Source of the DNA: Aeromicrobium marinum DSM 15272
Lineage (GTDB): Bacteria > Actinomycetota > Actinomycetes > Propionibacteriales > Nocardioidaceae
Reading direction: 5' to 3'
NCBI RefSeq assembly: GCF_000160775.2
Contig: NZ_CM001024.1
Span: forward strand, 1,414,113 to 1,478,112
DNA: 64,000 nucleotides
Shown here: one piece after another, positions 55,370 through 64,000 of the stretch
Layout: every line of letters starts with the position of its first letter
Position numbering within the stretch: position 1 is the stretch's first letter
The notes under the pieces: generated by a model
The model's input: the letters and a program-made list of their open reading frames with translations, nothing else
Told to the model about the DNA's origin: nothing
Database searches by the model: none
Program-made: the position numbers and the translations under genes

Positions 55370-58300
55370 GTGACCCACGCACCTGCCGACCCCCGCTCCT
55401 ACCGCGCCGTTCCGGCGCAGATCGACCTGCCCGCCCTGGAGCAGGGCGTCCTCGACCTCTGGCGGTCCGAGGGCACGTTCGCGGCCACGTTGGAGGCCAC
55501 CCGAGACGCCCCCCGGTGGACGTTCTACGAGGGACCACCGACCGCCAACGGCACCCCGGGCACCCACCACGCCGAGGCCCGCGTCTTCAAGGACGTGTTC
55601 CCCCGGTTCAAGACCATGCAGGGCCACCACGTCGAGCGCAAGGCCGGCTGGGACTGCCACGGGCTGCCGGTCGAGATCGCGGTCGAGAAGGAGCTCGGGC
55701 TCGGCGGCAAGCCCGACATCGAGGCCTACGGGGTGGCCGAGTTCAACGCCCGGTGCCGCGAGTCGGTGCTGCGCAACGTCGACCTGTTCGAGCAGATGAC
55801 CGACCGGCTGGGCTACTGGACCGACATGGCCCACCCGTACCGGACGATGGACACCGAGTACGTGCAGAGCGTCTGGTGGGCCCTGGCGCAGATCCACGCC
55901 AAGGGCCTGCTGACGGAGGACCACCGCGTCGCCCCGTACTGCCCCCGCTGCGGCACGACCCTGTCCGACCACGAGCTCGCGCAGGGCTACGAGACCATCG
56001 TCGACCCGTCGGTGTACGTGCGCTTCCCCCTCACCTCGGGCCCGTGGGAGGGGACCGACCTGCTGGTGTGGACCACGACCCCGTGGACCCTGGTCTCGAA
56101 CACCGCCGTGGCCGTACAGCCGGAGGTGACCTACGTGGTCGCCACGCACGGAGACGACCGGGTCGTCGTGGCCGAGGACCTCCTCGAGGCCGCGCTCGGT
56201 GAGGGGTGGACGGTCGTCGACCGGATCCAGGGCCGAGCGATGGAACGGTGGACGTACCGCCGCCCGTTCGACCTCGTGGAGTTCCCCGTCGAGCCGGCCG
56301 CGCACTTCGTCGTGCTCGCCGACTACGTGACCACCGACGACGGCACCGGACTGGTGCACCAGTCCCCCGCGTTCGGCGCCGACGACATGGCCGTGTCGAG
56401 GGCCTACGGCCTGCCGGTCGTCAACCCGATCGGCCCCGACGGGCACTTCGCCGCCGACGTGCCGATGGTGGGCGGGGCCTTCTTCAAGGTCGCCGACGAC
56501 GCCCTCGTCGCCGATCTGGTCGAGCGCGGACTGCTGTTCCGCCGGCTCGACTACGAGCACTCGTACCCGCACTGCTGGCGCTGCCACACGCCGCTGATGT
56601 ACTACGCGCTGCCGGCCTGGTACATCCGCACGACGGCGGTCAAGGACCGGCTGCTCGAGGAGAACGAGAACACGGCCTGGTACCCGTCGACGATCAAGCA
56701 CGGACGGTTCGGCGACTGGTTGGACAACAACATCGACTGGTCGTTGTCGCGCAGCCGCTACTGGGGCACACCCCTGCCGATCTGGCGCAACGACGCCGAC
56801 CCCACCGACGTGGTGTGCGTGGAGTCGCTGACCCAGCTCTCGGACCTCACGGGCCGCGACCTGGCCGACCTGGATCCCCACCGGCCGGCCATCGACGAGG
56901 TCACCTTCACCGTGGACGGCACCCCCGGCACCTACCGCCGGGTGCCCGAGGTGATCGACGCGTGGTTCGACTCCGGAGCCATGCCGTTCGCCCAGTGGGG
57001 GTACCCGCACGCGCCCGGGTCGGCCGAGAAGTTCGAACGCGCCTACCCCGCGCAGTACATCTGCGAGGCGATCGACCAGACGCGTGGCTGGTTCTACTCG
57101 CTGATGGCGGTCGGCACCCTGGTCTTCGACCGCAGCTCGTACGAGAACGTCGTCTGCCTCGGCCACATCCTGGCCGAGGACGGCCGCAAGATGAGCAAGC
57201 ACCTGGGCAACATCCTGCCGCCGATGCCGTTGATGGACGAGCACGGCGCCGATGCCCTGCGGTGGTTCATGGCGTGCTCGGGGTCGGCCTGGTCGGCCCG
57301 CCGCATCGGCCACACCGCGCTCACCGAGATCGTCCGCAAGGTGCTGCTGACCTACTGGAACACGGTCGCGTTCCAGACCCTGTACGCCCGGGCCGAGGGA
57401 TGGTCACCGGCGTCCGGCGAGGTCCCCGCGGTCGCCGACCGTGAGGTCCTCGACCGCTGGGTGGTCTCCGAGCTGCACCAGCTGACGCTGGACGTCACCG
57501 CCGCCCTCGAGCGCTTCGACACCGCCGACGCCGGCGCACGGCTGGCGAGGTTCGTCGACGACGTGTCGAACTGGTACGTGCGGCGCTCACGTCGTCGCTT
57601 CTGGCGCGGCGACGTCGCCGCGTTCGCCACCCTGCACGAGACGATCGACGTGCTGACCCGGCTGATGGCGCCCCTGGTGCCGTTCGTGACCGAGCGGGTG
57701 TGGCAGGACGTGGTGCGACCCACCGACCCCGACGCGGCCGCGTCGGTGCACCTGGCCGCCTGGCCCGTCGCCGACACCTCCTTGATCGTCGACGGTCTGG
57801 CCGACCGGGTCGACCTGGCCCGCCGCGTGACCGAGCTCGGTCGCGCCGCCCGCGCCGAGGCGAAGGTGCGCACCCGTCAGCCCCTGCGCCGGGCCCTCGT
57901 GGCGTCCACGGCCCACTCCCGGCTCGGCGACGAGCTGCGGGCCCAGGTCTGCGACGAGCTGAACATCGGCGAGCTCGCCTCGCTGGCCGAGGCGGGCGGC
58001 GACGTCGTCGACCACACGGCCAAGGGCAACTTCCGGTCACTCGGCCGGCGGTTCGGCCCCCGCACGCCGCTGGTCGCTGCCGCGGTGGAGGCGGCCGACG
58101 CCGCCGCGCTCGCCGCCGACCTGGCCGCCCACGGCACCGCCACCGTCACCGTGGAGGGCGAGGACGTCGAGGTCGGCCCCGACGACGTGATCGTGTCCGA
58201 GCGCCCCCGGGAGGGCTGGTCGGTGGTGAACGACCAGGGTGAGACGGTCGCACTGGACCTGGAGCTGGACGACGAGCTGCGTCGGGCGGGCCGGGCTCGC

Positions 58301-58525
58301 GAGATCATCCGCGCCGTGCAGGAGGCGCGCAAGGCGTCGGGCTTCGACATCACCGACCGGATCTCGCTGGCCTGGACCGGTGGGGAGCCGGTGGCCGACG
58401 CCGTCGGGACCCACCTCGACCTGATCGCCGACGAGGTGCTGGCCACCGACGTGCACCGGCTGGACGGTGATCACGCGTTCCACGACGAGGAGCTCGGTTT
58501 CGCCTTCAGCCTCACCCGGCAGTAG
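55370..58525 (+). CDS. ileS: Isoleucyl-tRNA synthetase (type 2, GxHH signature)
   Basis: A 1051-residue class I synthetase, long as in the eukaryote-like IleRS2 type. The HIGH motif place reads GTHH (residues 64-67, in PPTANGTPGTHH), with first and third residues swapped. The KMSKS motif is KMSKH (607-611). WDCHGLPVE and the editing domain (about 190-390) are present. IleRS2 enzymes tolerate mupirocin, and a GxHH clade is described as extremely resistant; see findings. Start GTG 55370 is set by TAGGAT seven bases upstream. Confidence 0.96.
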   Translation: MTHAPADPRSYRAVPAQIDLPALEQGVLDLWRSEGTFAATLEATRDAPRWTFYEGPPTANGTPGTHHAEARVFKDVFPRFKTMQGHHVERKAGWDCHGLPVEIAVEKELGLGGKPDIEAYGVAEFNARCRESVLRNVDLFEQMTDRLGYWTDMAHPYRTMDTEYVQSVWWALAQIHAKGLLTEDHRVAPYCPRCGTTLSDHELAQGYETIVDPSVYVRFPLTSGPWEGTDLLVWTTTPWTLVSNTAVAVQPEVTYVVATHGDDRVVVAEDLLEAALGEGWTVVDRIQGRAMERWTYRRPFDLVEFPVEPAAHFVVLADYVTTDDGTGLVHQSPAFGADDMAVSRAYGLPVVNPIGPDGHFAADVPMVGGAFFKVADDALVADLVERGLLFRRLDYEHSYPHCWRCHTPLMYYALPAWYIRTTAVKDRLLEENENTAWYPSTIKHGRFGDWLDNNIDWSLSRSRYWGTPLPIWRNDADPTDVVCVESLTQLSDLTGRDLADLDPHRPAIDEVTFTVDGTPGTYRRVPEVIDAWFDSGAMPFAQWGYPHAPGSAEKFERAYPAQYICEAIDQTRGWFYSLMAVGTLVFDRSSYENVVCLGHILAEDGRKMSKHLGNILPPMPLMDEHGADALRWFMACSGSAWSARRIGHTALTEIVRKVLLTYWNTVAFQTLYARAEGWSPASGEVPAVADREVLDRWVVSELHQLTLDVTAALERFDTADAGARLARFVDDVSNWYVRRSRRRFWRGDVAAFATLHETIDVLTRLMAPLVPFVTERVWQDVVRPTDPDAAASVHLAAWPVADTSLIVDGLADRVDLARRVTELGRAARAEAKVRTRQPLRRALVASTAHSRLGDELRAQVCDELNIGELASLAEAGGDVVDHTAKGNFRSLGRRFGPRTPLVAAAVEAADAAALAADLAAHGTATVTVEGEDVEVGPDDVIVSERPREGWSVVNDQGETVALDLELDDELRRAGRAREIIRAVQEARKASGFDITDRISLAWTGGEPVADAVGTHLDLIADEVLATDVHRLDGDHAFHDEELGFAFSLTRQ

Positions 58526-58543
58526 TCGGTCCGGCACGCAGAA

Positions 58544-58572
58544 GGGGCCCGATCCGTGACGGATCGGGCCCC
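58544..58572. terminator. Terminator between ileS and wag31
   Basis: Perfect 12-bp stem (GGGGCCCGATCC at 58544-58555 with 58561-58572), 5-base loop. Convergent genes, so it may act both ways. Confidence 0.88.
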
Positions 58573-58600
58573 CTCGTGCGAGACGTGCAGCGTGCTCGGC

Positions 58601-59389
58601 TCAGACGTCCTCGTCGCCCAGCAGCGACCGCAACCGGCGCGGGGCCGGGTCGGCGGCGTGGCTGGAACCTCCTGCTGCCGGGGCCTCGGACTCCGGTGAG
58701 GTCTGCGCGCTGCTGAGCTGCTCGAGCTGGCTCTGGAAGTAGTTCTTGAGCCGCGCGCGGTACTCGCGCTCGTAGGCGCGCAGGTGCTCGACCTCGCGCT
58801 GGAGCTCGTAGCGCTCCCGCTCGATGGTGGCGATCGCCTGCTCGCGACGCTCCTTGGTCTCGTCGTCGAGCTTCTGCGACCGGATGCGGGCGTCGGTCTC
58901 GACCCGGTCGGCCTTGCCGCGCGCCTCGGTGGTGAGTCGCTCGGCCTTGACCTTGGCCTCACCGACGATGCGGTCGGCCTCCTCCTTGGCCGCTTCCATC
59001 AGCTGGTCGGCGTTGGTGGAGGCGATCTCGAGCAGGCGGGCGGCAGCGGAGGACGCGTCGGCGACCGTCGGCGTGGCGCGGACCGGCTCGGGCTCGGGGG
59101 CCTTGGCGACCGGCTCCGGCTCGGGCTCGGGCTCCGGCTCGGGCTCCGGTGCGCGTTCGACGACCGGCGCGGCCGGGGCCTGCTGGGCCAGGGAGGGGAT
59201 CAGACCGGTCGGCTCACCGGTGGAGGCAGCCGCCACCTTGGCCCGCAGCTCGTCGTTCTCGACCGTGAGGCGCTCGAGCTCGGCCTCGACCTCGTCGAGG
59301 AACTGGTCGACCTCGCCCATGTCGTAACCCTCGCGGAGGCGGACGGGCGTGAATCGCTTGTTGCGCACGTCCTCGGGCGTCAGGGGCAT
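58601..59389 (-). CDS. wag31: DivIVA/Wag31 polar growth protein
   Basis: A 262-residue coiled-coil protein that marks the cell pole and directs wall growth. The DivIVA domain is MPLTPEDVRNKRFTPVRLREGYDMGEVDQFL, followed by an acidic Glu-Pro repeat (about 80-103) and a long coiled coil (about 115-215). GAGGTGA precedes the ATG. It is at its usual place downstream of sepF and yggT. Confidence 0.96.
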   Translation of the reverse strand: MPLTPEDVRNKRFTPVRLREGYDMGEVDQFLDEVEAELERLTVENDELRAKVAAASTGEPTGLIPSLAQQAPAAPVVERAPEPEPEPEPEPEPVAKAPEPEPVRATPTVADASSAAARLLEIASTNADQLMEAAKEEADRIVGEAKVKAERLTTEARGKADRVETDARIRSQKLDDETKERREQAIATIERERYELQREVEHLRAYEREYRARLKNYFQSQLEQLSSAQTSPESEAPAAGGSSHAADPAPRRLRSLLGDEDV

Positions 59390-59495
59390 GAGTTCACCTC
59401 GTGGTTGGAGAAAAGTCGATTGATTACCGGGCCCACCGTACTCCGTCGCCGCTCACACCTGCCACAGGAGTACCGGTGGTGCTGCCGCGTGTCGC

Positions 59496-59786
59496 TCACG
59501 TCATCGTTGCGGTGACGACGGCCATCAGGATCTGGATCCCGATCAGCAGCACCAAGGGCGACAGGTCGAGCGCGACCCCACCCAGACGCACCGGCGGGAT
59601 CACCCGCCGGATGGCACGCAGCGGCGGGTCGGTGACCATGTAGATGCCCTCGCACAGCACCGCCACGAAACCGCTGGGTCGCCAGTTGCGAGCCAGGAGC
59701 TGCACCCAGTCGATGACGAACCGGGCCAGGAGCAGCACGATCGCCACCCACAGGACAGAGTTGATCGCAGAAGCGACGCCGGCCAT
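59496..59786 (-). CDS. YggT family membrane protein
   Basis: A 96-residue protein with two membrane helices. LLARFVIDWVQLLARNW and TDPPLRAIRRVIPPVRLGGVALDLSPLV are the family signature. It lies between sepF and wag31, as in most actinobacteria, and may help division or osmotic adaptation; role not established. Confidence 0.93.
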   Translation of the reverse strand: MAGVASAINSVLWVAIVLLLARFVIDWVQLLARNWRPSGFVAVLCEGIYMVTDPPLRAIRRVIPPVRLGGVALDLSPLVLLIGIQILMAVVTATMT

Positions 59787-59791
59787 GGATC

Positions 59792-60259
59792 TCAGTTCTG
59801 GTCGTAGAAACTGCCGCCCGCGATGCGCTGCTTGTCCTCGTCGGAGACCAGGACGTTCTCGGGGCTGAGCAGGAACACCTTGTCGGTGACCCGGGTAATG
59901 GAACCATGCACCGCAAAAACCAGCCCGGCGGCGAAGTCGACGAGGCGCTTGGCGTCATCGACCTCGATCTCGGAGAGGTTCATGATGACGGGCACACCGG
60001 CCCGGAAGTTCTCGCCCACCGCCCGCGCGTCGTTGTACGTGCGCGGCGTGACGGTCTCGATCCGTGAGAGGTCGCGACCGGCGGTGCGCGGGGCGGGGCG
60101 CCGGCGCTCGTCGATGCTGGCGACCGTCGCCGGACGCACGACCGACGGCGTGCGCTGCTCACGCGCCGCGGGCGCGGGCTCGTCGTCGAGGATCTCGTCG
60201 TAGTCGGCCTGCTCGACCAGGCCGAGGTACTCGCCCATCTTCCGCATTGCGCCAGCCAT
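59792..60259 (-). CDS. sepF: Cell division protein SepF
   Basis: A 155-residue protein that anchors and aligns FtsZ filaments at the membrane. The N-terminal amphipathic helix (AGAMRKMGEYLGL) binds lipid and the C-terminal core (VPVIMNLSEIEVDDAKRLVDFAAGL ... VFLLSPENV) dimerises. AGGGG precedes ATG 60259. Confidence 0.96.
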   Translation of the reverse strand: MAGAMRKMGEYLGLVEQADYDEILDDEPAPAAREQRTPSVVRPATVASIDERRRPAPRTAGRDLSRIETVTPRTYNDARAVGENFRAGVPVIMNLSEIEVDDAKRLVDFAAGLVFAVHGSITRVTDKVFLLSPENVLVSDEDKQRIAGGSFYDQN

Positions 60260-60319
60260 GAGTGCCCCTTGTTCCTACCGCTGCGTGGTCCTGCCGGTGT
60301 CTGAATGACACCAGTGAGA

Positions 60320-61024
60320 TTACCCGAGTGCCGGCCGTTCGCCGAGTATCGAGCGCCCGACACGCAGGTGTGTCGCACCGGCGGCGACGGCCTGCTCGAG
60401 GTCGGCACTCATGCCCGCCGAGATCGTCGTGGCACCGGGGTGGTCGCGTCGCACCGCCTCGGCGATCTCGCGCAGGTCGTCGAAGACCCCGAGCGCCGGC
60501 ACCCCCAGGGGGGCCACGGTCATCACCCCGTCCAGACGCAGGCCCTCGGCGTCGGCGACCAGCGCGGCGAGCCGCTCGACCTCTGCGGGGAGGGCGCCGG
60601 AGCGGCCGTCGGACTCCTGCCCGTGGGCCGGTCCGAGGTCGACCTGCACCAGCGCTCCGAGCTCGCGGCCGGCGGCGACGGCCCCGCGGGACAACGAGGC
60701 GACCAGCTTGGGCCGGTCGACGCTGTGCACGACATCGGCGTATCGCGTCACGGCTCCCGCCTTGTTGGTCTGCACCGCACCGAGGAAGTGCCAGGTGAGG
60801 TCGGCCGCGACCTCCTCGGCCTTGCGGCCCGCCTCGGGGTGCCGGTTCTCGCCCACGTGCCGGACACCGAGGTCGGCCAGGATCTCGACGTCGGACGCCG
60901 GGTGGGTCTTGGTGACGACGACCAGGGTGATGTCGGCCCGACGCCGCCCGGCCCCGGCGCACGCGGCGTCGATGCGCGCCTCGACGGCCCGCAGACCGGC
61001 GGCCAGCTCCTCGCGCCGACTCAT
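60320..61024 (-). CDS. YggS/PLPBP family pyridoxal phosphate protein
   Basis: A 234-residue stand-alone TIM barrel that carries PLP and balances vitamin B6. VVVTKTHPASD has the PLP Lys, HVGENR and TWHFLGAVQTNK are family motifs, and SAGMSADLEQAV binds phosphate. It overlaps the pgeF stop (ATGA). Confidence 0.95.
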   Translation of the reverse strand: MSRREELAAGLRAVEARIDAACAGAGRRRADITLVVVTKTHPASDVEILADLGVRHVGENRHPEAGRKAEEVAADLTWHFLGAVQTNKAGAVTRYADVVHSVDRPKLVASLSRGAVAAGRELGALVQVDLGPAHGQESDGRSGALPAEVERLAALVADAEGLRLDGVMTVAPLGVPALGVFDDLREIAEAVRRDHPGATTISAGMSADLEQAVAAGATHLRVGRSILGERPALG

Positions 61025-61668
61025 CGGCGCACCGCCACCATGCCGAACCGGCCGGCATCGCCCCGGCGGTGCGAGAAGTACCGGTCGTCCTCCAGGGTGC
61101 AGGCCGACAGGTCGTGGACCGTGGCACGGGCCCGGTTCAGCTGGTCCACGACGCCGGCTCCCAGGTCGGCCGCCGGCGTGCCCCAGCTGGTGGTGGAACG
61201 GGTCGCGGGGACGGCCGCGGCGACCTCGTCGGCCAGGGCCGCGGGCAGCTCGTAGCAGCGACCGCAGACGTGCGGGCCGACCCAGGCATGGACCGCTGAC
61301 GCCCCGCGCTCGCGCAGCGCACCGATCGCGGCCGGGACGACCCCGGAGACCACGCCGCTGCGGCCGGCGTGGACGACGCCGAGCAGACCCTCCGACGGCG
61401 CGGCGATCACCACGGGCACGCAGTCGGCCACCCGCACGAGCAGTCCCCGGTCGCGCTCGGACCCCAGGAGGGCGTCGACCGCGTCGATCTCGTCACCCGC
61501 GCCATCGGCCCAGGCGACCTCGGCGCCGTGCACCTGCCGCATCCTCACGAGGGACCGCAGGCCCAGCGCGGAGGCCAGCCGCTGCCGGTCCCCCTGGTCG
61601 ACCAGGTCGAGCTCCCGGTCGGTGACGACCACCTCGACCGCGCCGTGGGTGACACGCCGGGCGAACAC
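61021..61668 (-). CDS. pgeF: Polyphenol oxidase family protein (YfiH/PgeF)
   Basis: A 215-residue protein with the multicopper-oxidase-like motif: MRQVHGAEV, RVADCVPVV and GVVHAGRSG give His, Cys and His of the metal site. In Escherichia coli PgeF edits cell-wall precursors; purine nucleoside activity is known for relatives. GTG 61668 lies directly after the ftsZ stop. Confidence 0.92.
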   Translation of the reverse strand: MFARRVTHGAVEVVVTDRELDLVDQGDRQRLASALGLRSLVRMRQVHGAEVAWADGAGDEIDAVDALLGSERDRGLLVRVADCVPVVIAAPSEGLLGVVHAGRSGVVSGVVPAAIGALRERGASAVHAWVGPHVCGRCYELPAALADEVAAAVPATRSTTSWGTPAADLGAGVVDQLNRARATVHDLSACTLEDDRYFSHRRGDAGRFGMVAVRR

Positions 61669-62820
61669 TCAGCGCAGGAAGTCGGGCACGTCGAGGTCGT
61701 CGCCGTACTCCACGGGCATCGGCTCGAGCGTCGGCCGGGGCGCGTCGACCGCGGGCGGACGTGCCCCGTCGAGGTGCGGGTCCGGCGGCAGGTAGGTGGC
61801 TCCGGGGGTGGACTCGGGGGCCGTCGGGCTCTGGTCGCGCAGCAGGGCCGGCTGCGAGGCGTCACGGACCTTCGGCTCGCCGCCGTCGAACCCCGCGGCG
61901 ATGACGGTGACCCGGACCTCGTCGCCCAGGGCGTCGTCGATGACCGCACCGAAGATGATGTTGGCGTCGGGGTGGACCGCGTCGCTGACCAGACCCGCGG
62001 CCTCGTTGATCTCGAACAGCCCGAGGTCCGAACCGCCGGCGATCGACAGCAGCACGCCGCGGGCCCCCTCGATGGACGCCTCGAGCAGCGGGCTGGACAC
62101 CGCCATCTCGGCGGCCACGGCCGCCCGGGAGTCGCCCCGGGCCGAACCGATGCCCATCAGCGCCGAGCCGGCGTCGGACATGACCGACTTGACGTCGGCG
62201 AAGTCGAGGTTGATCAGGCCCGGGGTGGTGATGAGGTCGGTGATGCCGGAGACACCCTGGTGGAGCACCTGGTCGGCCTGACGGAAGGAGTCGAGCAGGC
62301 TGACGTTGGGATCGCTGATGGAGAGCAGTCGGTCGTTCGGGATGACGATGAGCGTGTCGACCTCGTCGCGCAGCGCCTGGATGCCCACGTCGGCCTGGTT
62401 GGAGCGGTTGCGGCCCTCGAACTTGAACGGGCGGGTGACCACACCGATGGTGAGAGCGCCGAGCGACCGCGCGATGCGGGCCACGACCGGGGCACCGCCG
62501 GTGCCGGTGCCGCCGCCCTCGCCGGCGGTGACGAAGACCATGTCGGCGCCCTTGATGGCGGCCTCGATCTCCTCGGCGTGGTCCTCGGCCGCACGCTTGC
62601 CGATGTCGGGGTTGGCGCCGGCGCCCAGACCGCGGGTGGAGTCGCGACCGACGTCGAGCTTCACGTCGGCGTCGCTCATCAGCAGCGCCTGCGCGTCGGT
62701 GTTGATCGCGATGAACTCGACCCCCTTGAGGCCGACCTCGATCATCCGGTTGACGGCGTTGACGCCGCCACCACCGATGCCGACGACCTTGATCACGGCG
62801 AGATAGTTCTGGACAGCCAT
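61669..62820 (-). CDS. ftsZ: Cell division GTPase FtsZ
   Basis: A 383-residue tubulin-like GTPase that forms the Z-ring. [15 protein letters not shown] begins the GTPase domain, [12 protein letters not shown] is the tubulin signature and [11 protein letters not shown] the T7-like region. A Pro-rich linker ends in [10 protein letters not shown], the tail that binds SepF. GGAAGGA precedes the ATG. Its promoter region at 62821-62972 holds a marked palindrome. Confidence 0.98.
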   Translation of the reverse strand: MAVQNYLAVIKVVGIGGGGVNAVNRMIEVGLKGVEFIAINTDAQALLMSDADVKLDVGRDSTRGLGAGANPDIGKRAAEDHAEEIEAAIKGADMVFVTAGEGGGTGTGGAPVVARIARSLGALTIGVVTRPFKFEGRNRSNQADVGIQALRDEVDTLIVIPNDRLLSISDPNVSLLDSFRQADQVLHQGVSGITDLITTPGLINLDFADVKSVMSDAGSALMGIGSARGDSRAAVAAEMAVSSPLLEASIEGARGVLLSIAGGSDLGLFEINEAAGLVSDAVHPDANIIFGAVIDDALGDEVRVTVIAAGFDGGEPKVRDASQPALLRDQSPTAPESTPGATYLPPDPHLDGARPPAVDAPRPTLEPMPVEYGDDLDVPDFLR

Positions 62821-62853
62821 GGCTGCGTCCTTCCGACTGCTTCCGAGTGCTCG

Positions 62854-62891
62854 AACTATGACCCTGAGGTAGAGGGTTATAGTTATGTCAA
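62854..62891 (-). promoter_or_regulatory. ftsZ promoter with palindrome after -35
   Basis: A minus-strand TTGACA (62891-62886) is followed directly by an inverted repeat (AACTAT-ACCCT at 62854-62865 with 62873-62884, one G:U pair, 7-base loop). The hairpin could be an operator or a 5' leader fold. Confidence 0.55.
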
Positions 62892-62972
62892 CCTGCTCCA
62901 CTGAGAACGGTACGGGCGACGACCCACCCTGCGGCCCCGACACGCCGGGCCGGGGCGAGCAACCGGCGCGGA

Positions 62973-63698
62973 TCAGCCGCGCGTCGTGGGCTGCTCGGGA
63001 GCACTGACGTCGTACTCGCTGGCCTGCACGCTGGCGAGCAGGGCCGTGAGCACGGTGAGCTTGTCCTCCCCGGCCTCCGCGCTGCCCCACCGGACCGTCC
63101 GACCGTCCACCAACCGGAACGTCACGGAGTCCTGGCTCTCGGCCGAGGCGGACGCGATCTGCCCGACCAGCCCCGGGTCGGCCGATCGCAGCTCCGCGAG
63201 CACCGACCCCAGGCTCTCCAGGGCCTGCTGACGCCGCCGGGGATCGTCGGTGGACACCTCGACGGCCGTGACGGGCGGTGGTTCGGGATAGTCGCGGAAC
63301 ACCGCACCGAACCGGTCGACCCCACGGATGGCACCGTCGGCCATGATCCAGGCCACCGCGGTGCGTTCGACCACCTCGACCGTGATCGTGCGGGGCCAGG
63401 AACGACCGACGTCGACCGACTCCACCAGCGGCAGCGCGCGCACCCGCTCCTCGACCCCGGTGACGTCGACCCGGGCGAGCGGGCGCCCCTGCGGCACCTG
63501 TGCGGCAGCCTCGACCTCGGCCGGGTCGAGGGCGCTGGTCCCCTCGACCTCGACCGACGACACGGCCAGCCACGAGGAGAACCACACCACCCACACCAGG
63601 GCGCCGACCGCCACCGTGGCGGAGAGCGCCAGCACGACCCGGCGAGCCAGGCGCAGCCGTTCGCTGCGCCGGCGACGGGCGAACCGCTCGGTGCTCAC
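62973..63698 (-). CDS. ftsQ: Cell division protein FtsQ
   Basis: A 241-residue single-pass protein. The cytosolic Arg-rich tail is followed by one membrane helix ([20 protein letters not shown]) and an external POTRA domain ([20 protein letters not shown]) and FtsQ domain. GTG 63698. It is the scaffold for FtsB/FtsL. Confidence 0.95.
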   Translation of the reverse strand: MSTERFARRRRSERLRLARRVVLALSATVAVGALVWVVWFSSWLAVSSVEVEGTSALDPAEVEAAAQVPQGRPLARVDVTGVEERVRALPLVESVDVGRSWPRTITVEVVERTAVAWIMADGAIRGVDRFGAVFRDYPEPPPVTAVEVSTDDPRRRQQALESLGSVLAELRSADPGLVGQIASASAESQDSVTFRLVDGRTVRWGSAEAGEDKLTVLTALLASVQASEYDVSAPEQPTTRG

Positions 63699-63722
63699 GT
63701 GACGATCCTCATGCCCTGTTCC

Positions 63723-64000
63723 TCATGCGCGGGCGCGGAGCAGGTCGAGGACGACCGGGCCGGCCGTCGTGATGTCGCCGGCACCGAGCGTCAGCAGCAG
63801 GTCGCCGGGACGCAGGTGGTCGAGCAGGAGGGCCGGCAGGTCGGCGACCGCCCCGCCGAGCAGCACCGGGACGCCCACGACCGCGTCGGCGACGAGCTCC
63901 GCACCGACCTGCGGGTCGGGGTCCTCCCGGGCGAGGTAGAGATCGGCCACGACGACCAGGTCGGCGGCGGACAGCTCGGCGCCCATCGCGGCGCCGAAGA
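63723..64000 (-). CDS. murC: UDP-N-acetylmuramate-L-alanine ligase, C-terminal part
   Basis: Only the last 91 residues are in the window. FGAAMGAELSAADLVVVADLYLAREDP is the typical MurC end domain, and the PGDLLLTLGAGD stretch closes it. The start lies beyond 64000. It is upstream of ftsQ (24-base gap), as usual. Confidence 0.9.
   Translation of the reverse strand, partial: FGAAMGAELSAADLVVVADLYLAREDPDPQVGAELVADAVVGVPVLLGGAVADLPALLLDHLRPGDLLLTLGAGDITTAGPVVLDLLRARA

Noticed and set aside
1-64000. CRISPR arrays, insertion sequences, prophage, tRNA or rRNA genes
   Set aside because: No regular spacer arrays, transposase or integrase genes, or cloverleaf sequences were recognised by eye.

Overview
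The window is GC-rich, densely coded actinobacterial chromosome, most likely from Nocardioidaceae (Aeromicrobium/Nocardioides-like; this is inference). Evidence: Wag31, SepF and FtsZ next to murC-ftsQ, a LysM-type SOS division inhibitor near lexA, PriA-type HisA, B12-dependent NrdJ with NrdR, dispersed palindromic repeats, and many genes whose start codon lies about 6 bases after a TANNNT -10 box (leaderless mRNAs). No tRNA, rRNA, CRISPR array or insertion sequence was seen.

Layout. 1-5233 is a defence island of visibly lower GC: a small protein, a three-gene operon with a membrane-anchored GTPase and two unknown proteins, then a restriction system (putative PD-(D/E)XK nuclease with a duplicated domain, Vsr nickase, convergent C5-cytosine methyltransferase). 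A strong hairpin separates it from nrdJ-nrdR (5325-8808), which has paired NrdR boxes upstream. 9087-17626 carries accessory metabolism and envelope genes: VOC protein, lipoproteins, Dps, lipase, amidotransferase, and a PhoD/phosphodiesterase pair. A repeat array lies at 12202-12646. 17778-20990 is an SOS region: LysM division inhibitor with tandem LexA boxes, YihY, SDR, lexA. 21159-27741 is trpC-trpB-trpA-lgt-dinG-galE on the minus strand.

28256-33011 holds small membrane proteins and a three-gene polysaccharide cluster lying where the actinobacterial his-trp supra-operon is normally continuous. The Trp-associated membrane protein is present but trpE is not. 33008-42996 is histidine biosynthesis (hisD-C-B-H, hisA/priA, hisF, hisI) with a heterodimeric ABC exporter between hisF and hisI. 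43030-52139 holds ybaK, dnaE, a DUF1801 protein, a drug-type ABC exporter, a FUSC-like protein and an alanine-type aminotransferase.

52194-53362 is a single nuclease-like gene framed by two near-identical 67-bp palindromes. 53404-64000 holds rluD, lspA, traR/dksA, ileS (with a swapped GxHH signature motif), and the division cluster wag31-yggT-sepF-yggS-pgeF-ftsZ-ftsQ-murC (murC is cut by the window end).

The most interesting items are the GTPase operon, palindromic repeats translated in frame inside NrdJ, the palindrome-flanked nuclease cassette, the GxHH IleRS, and the leaderless promoter architecture.
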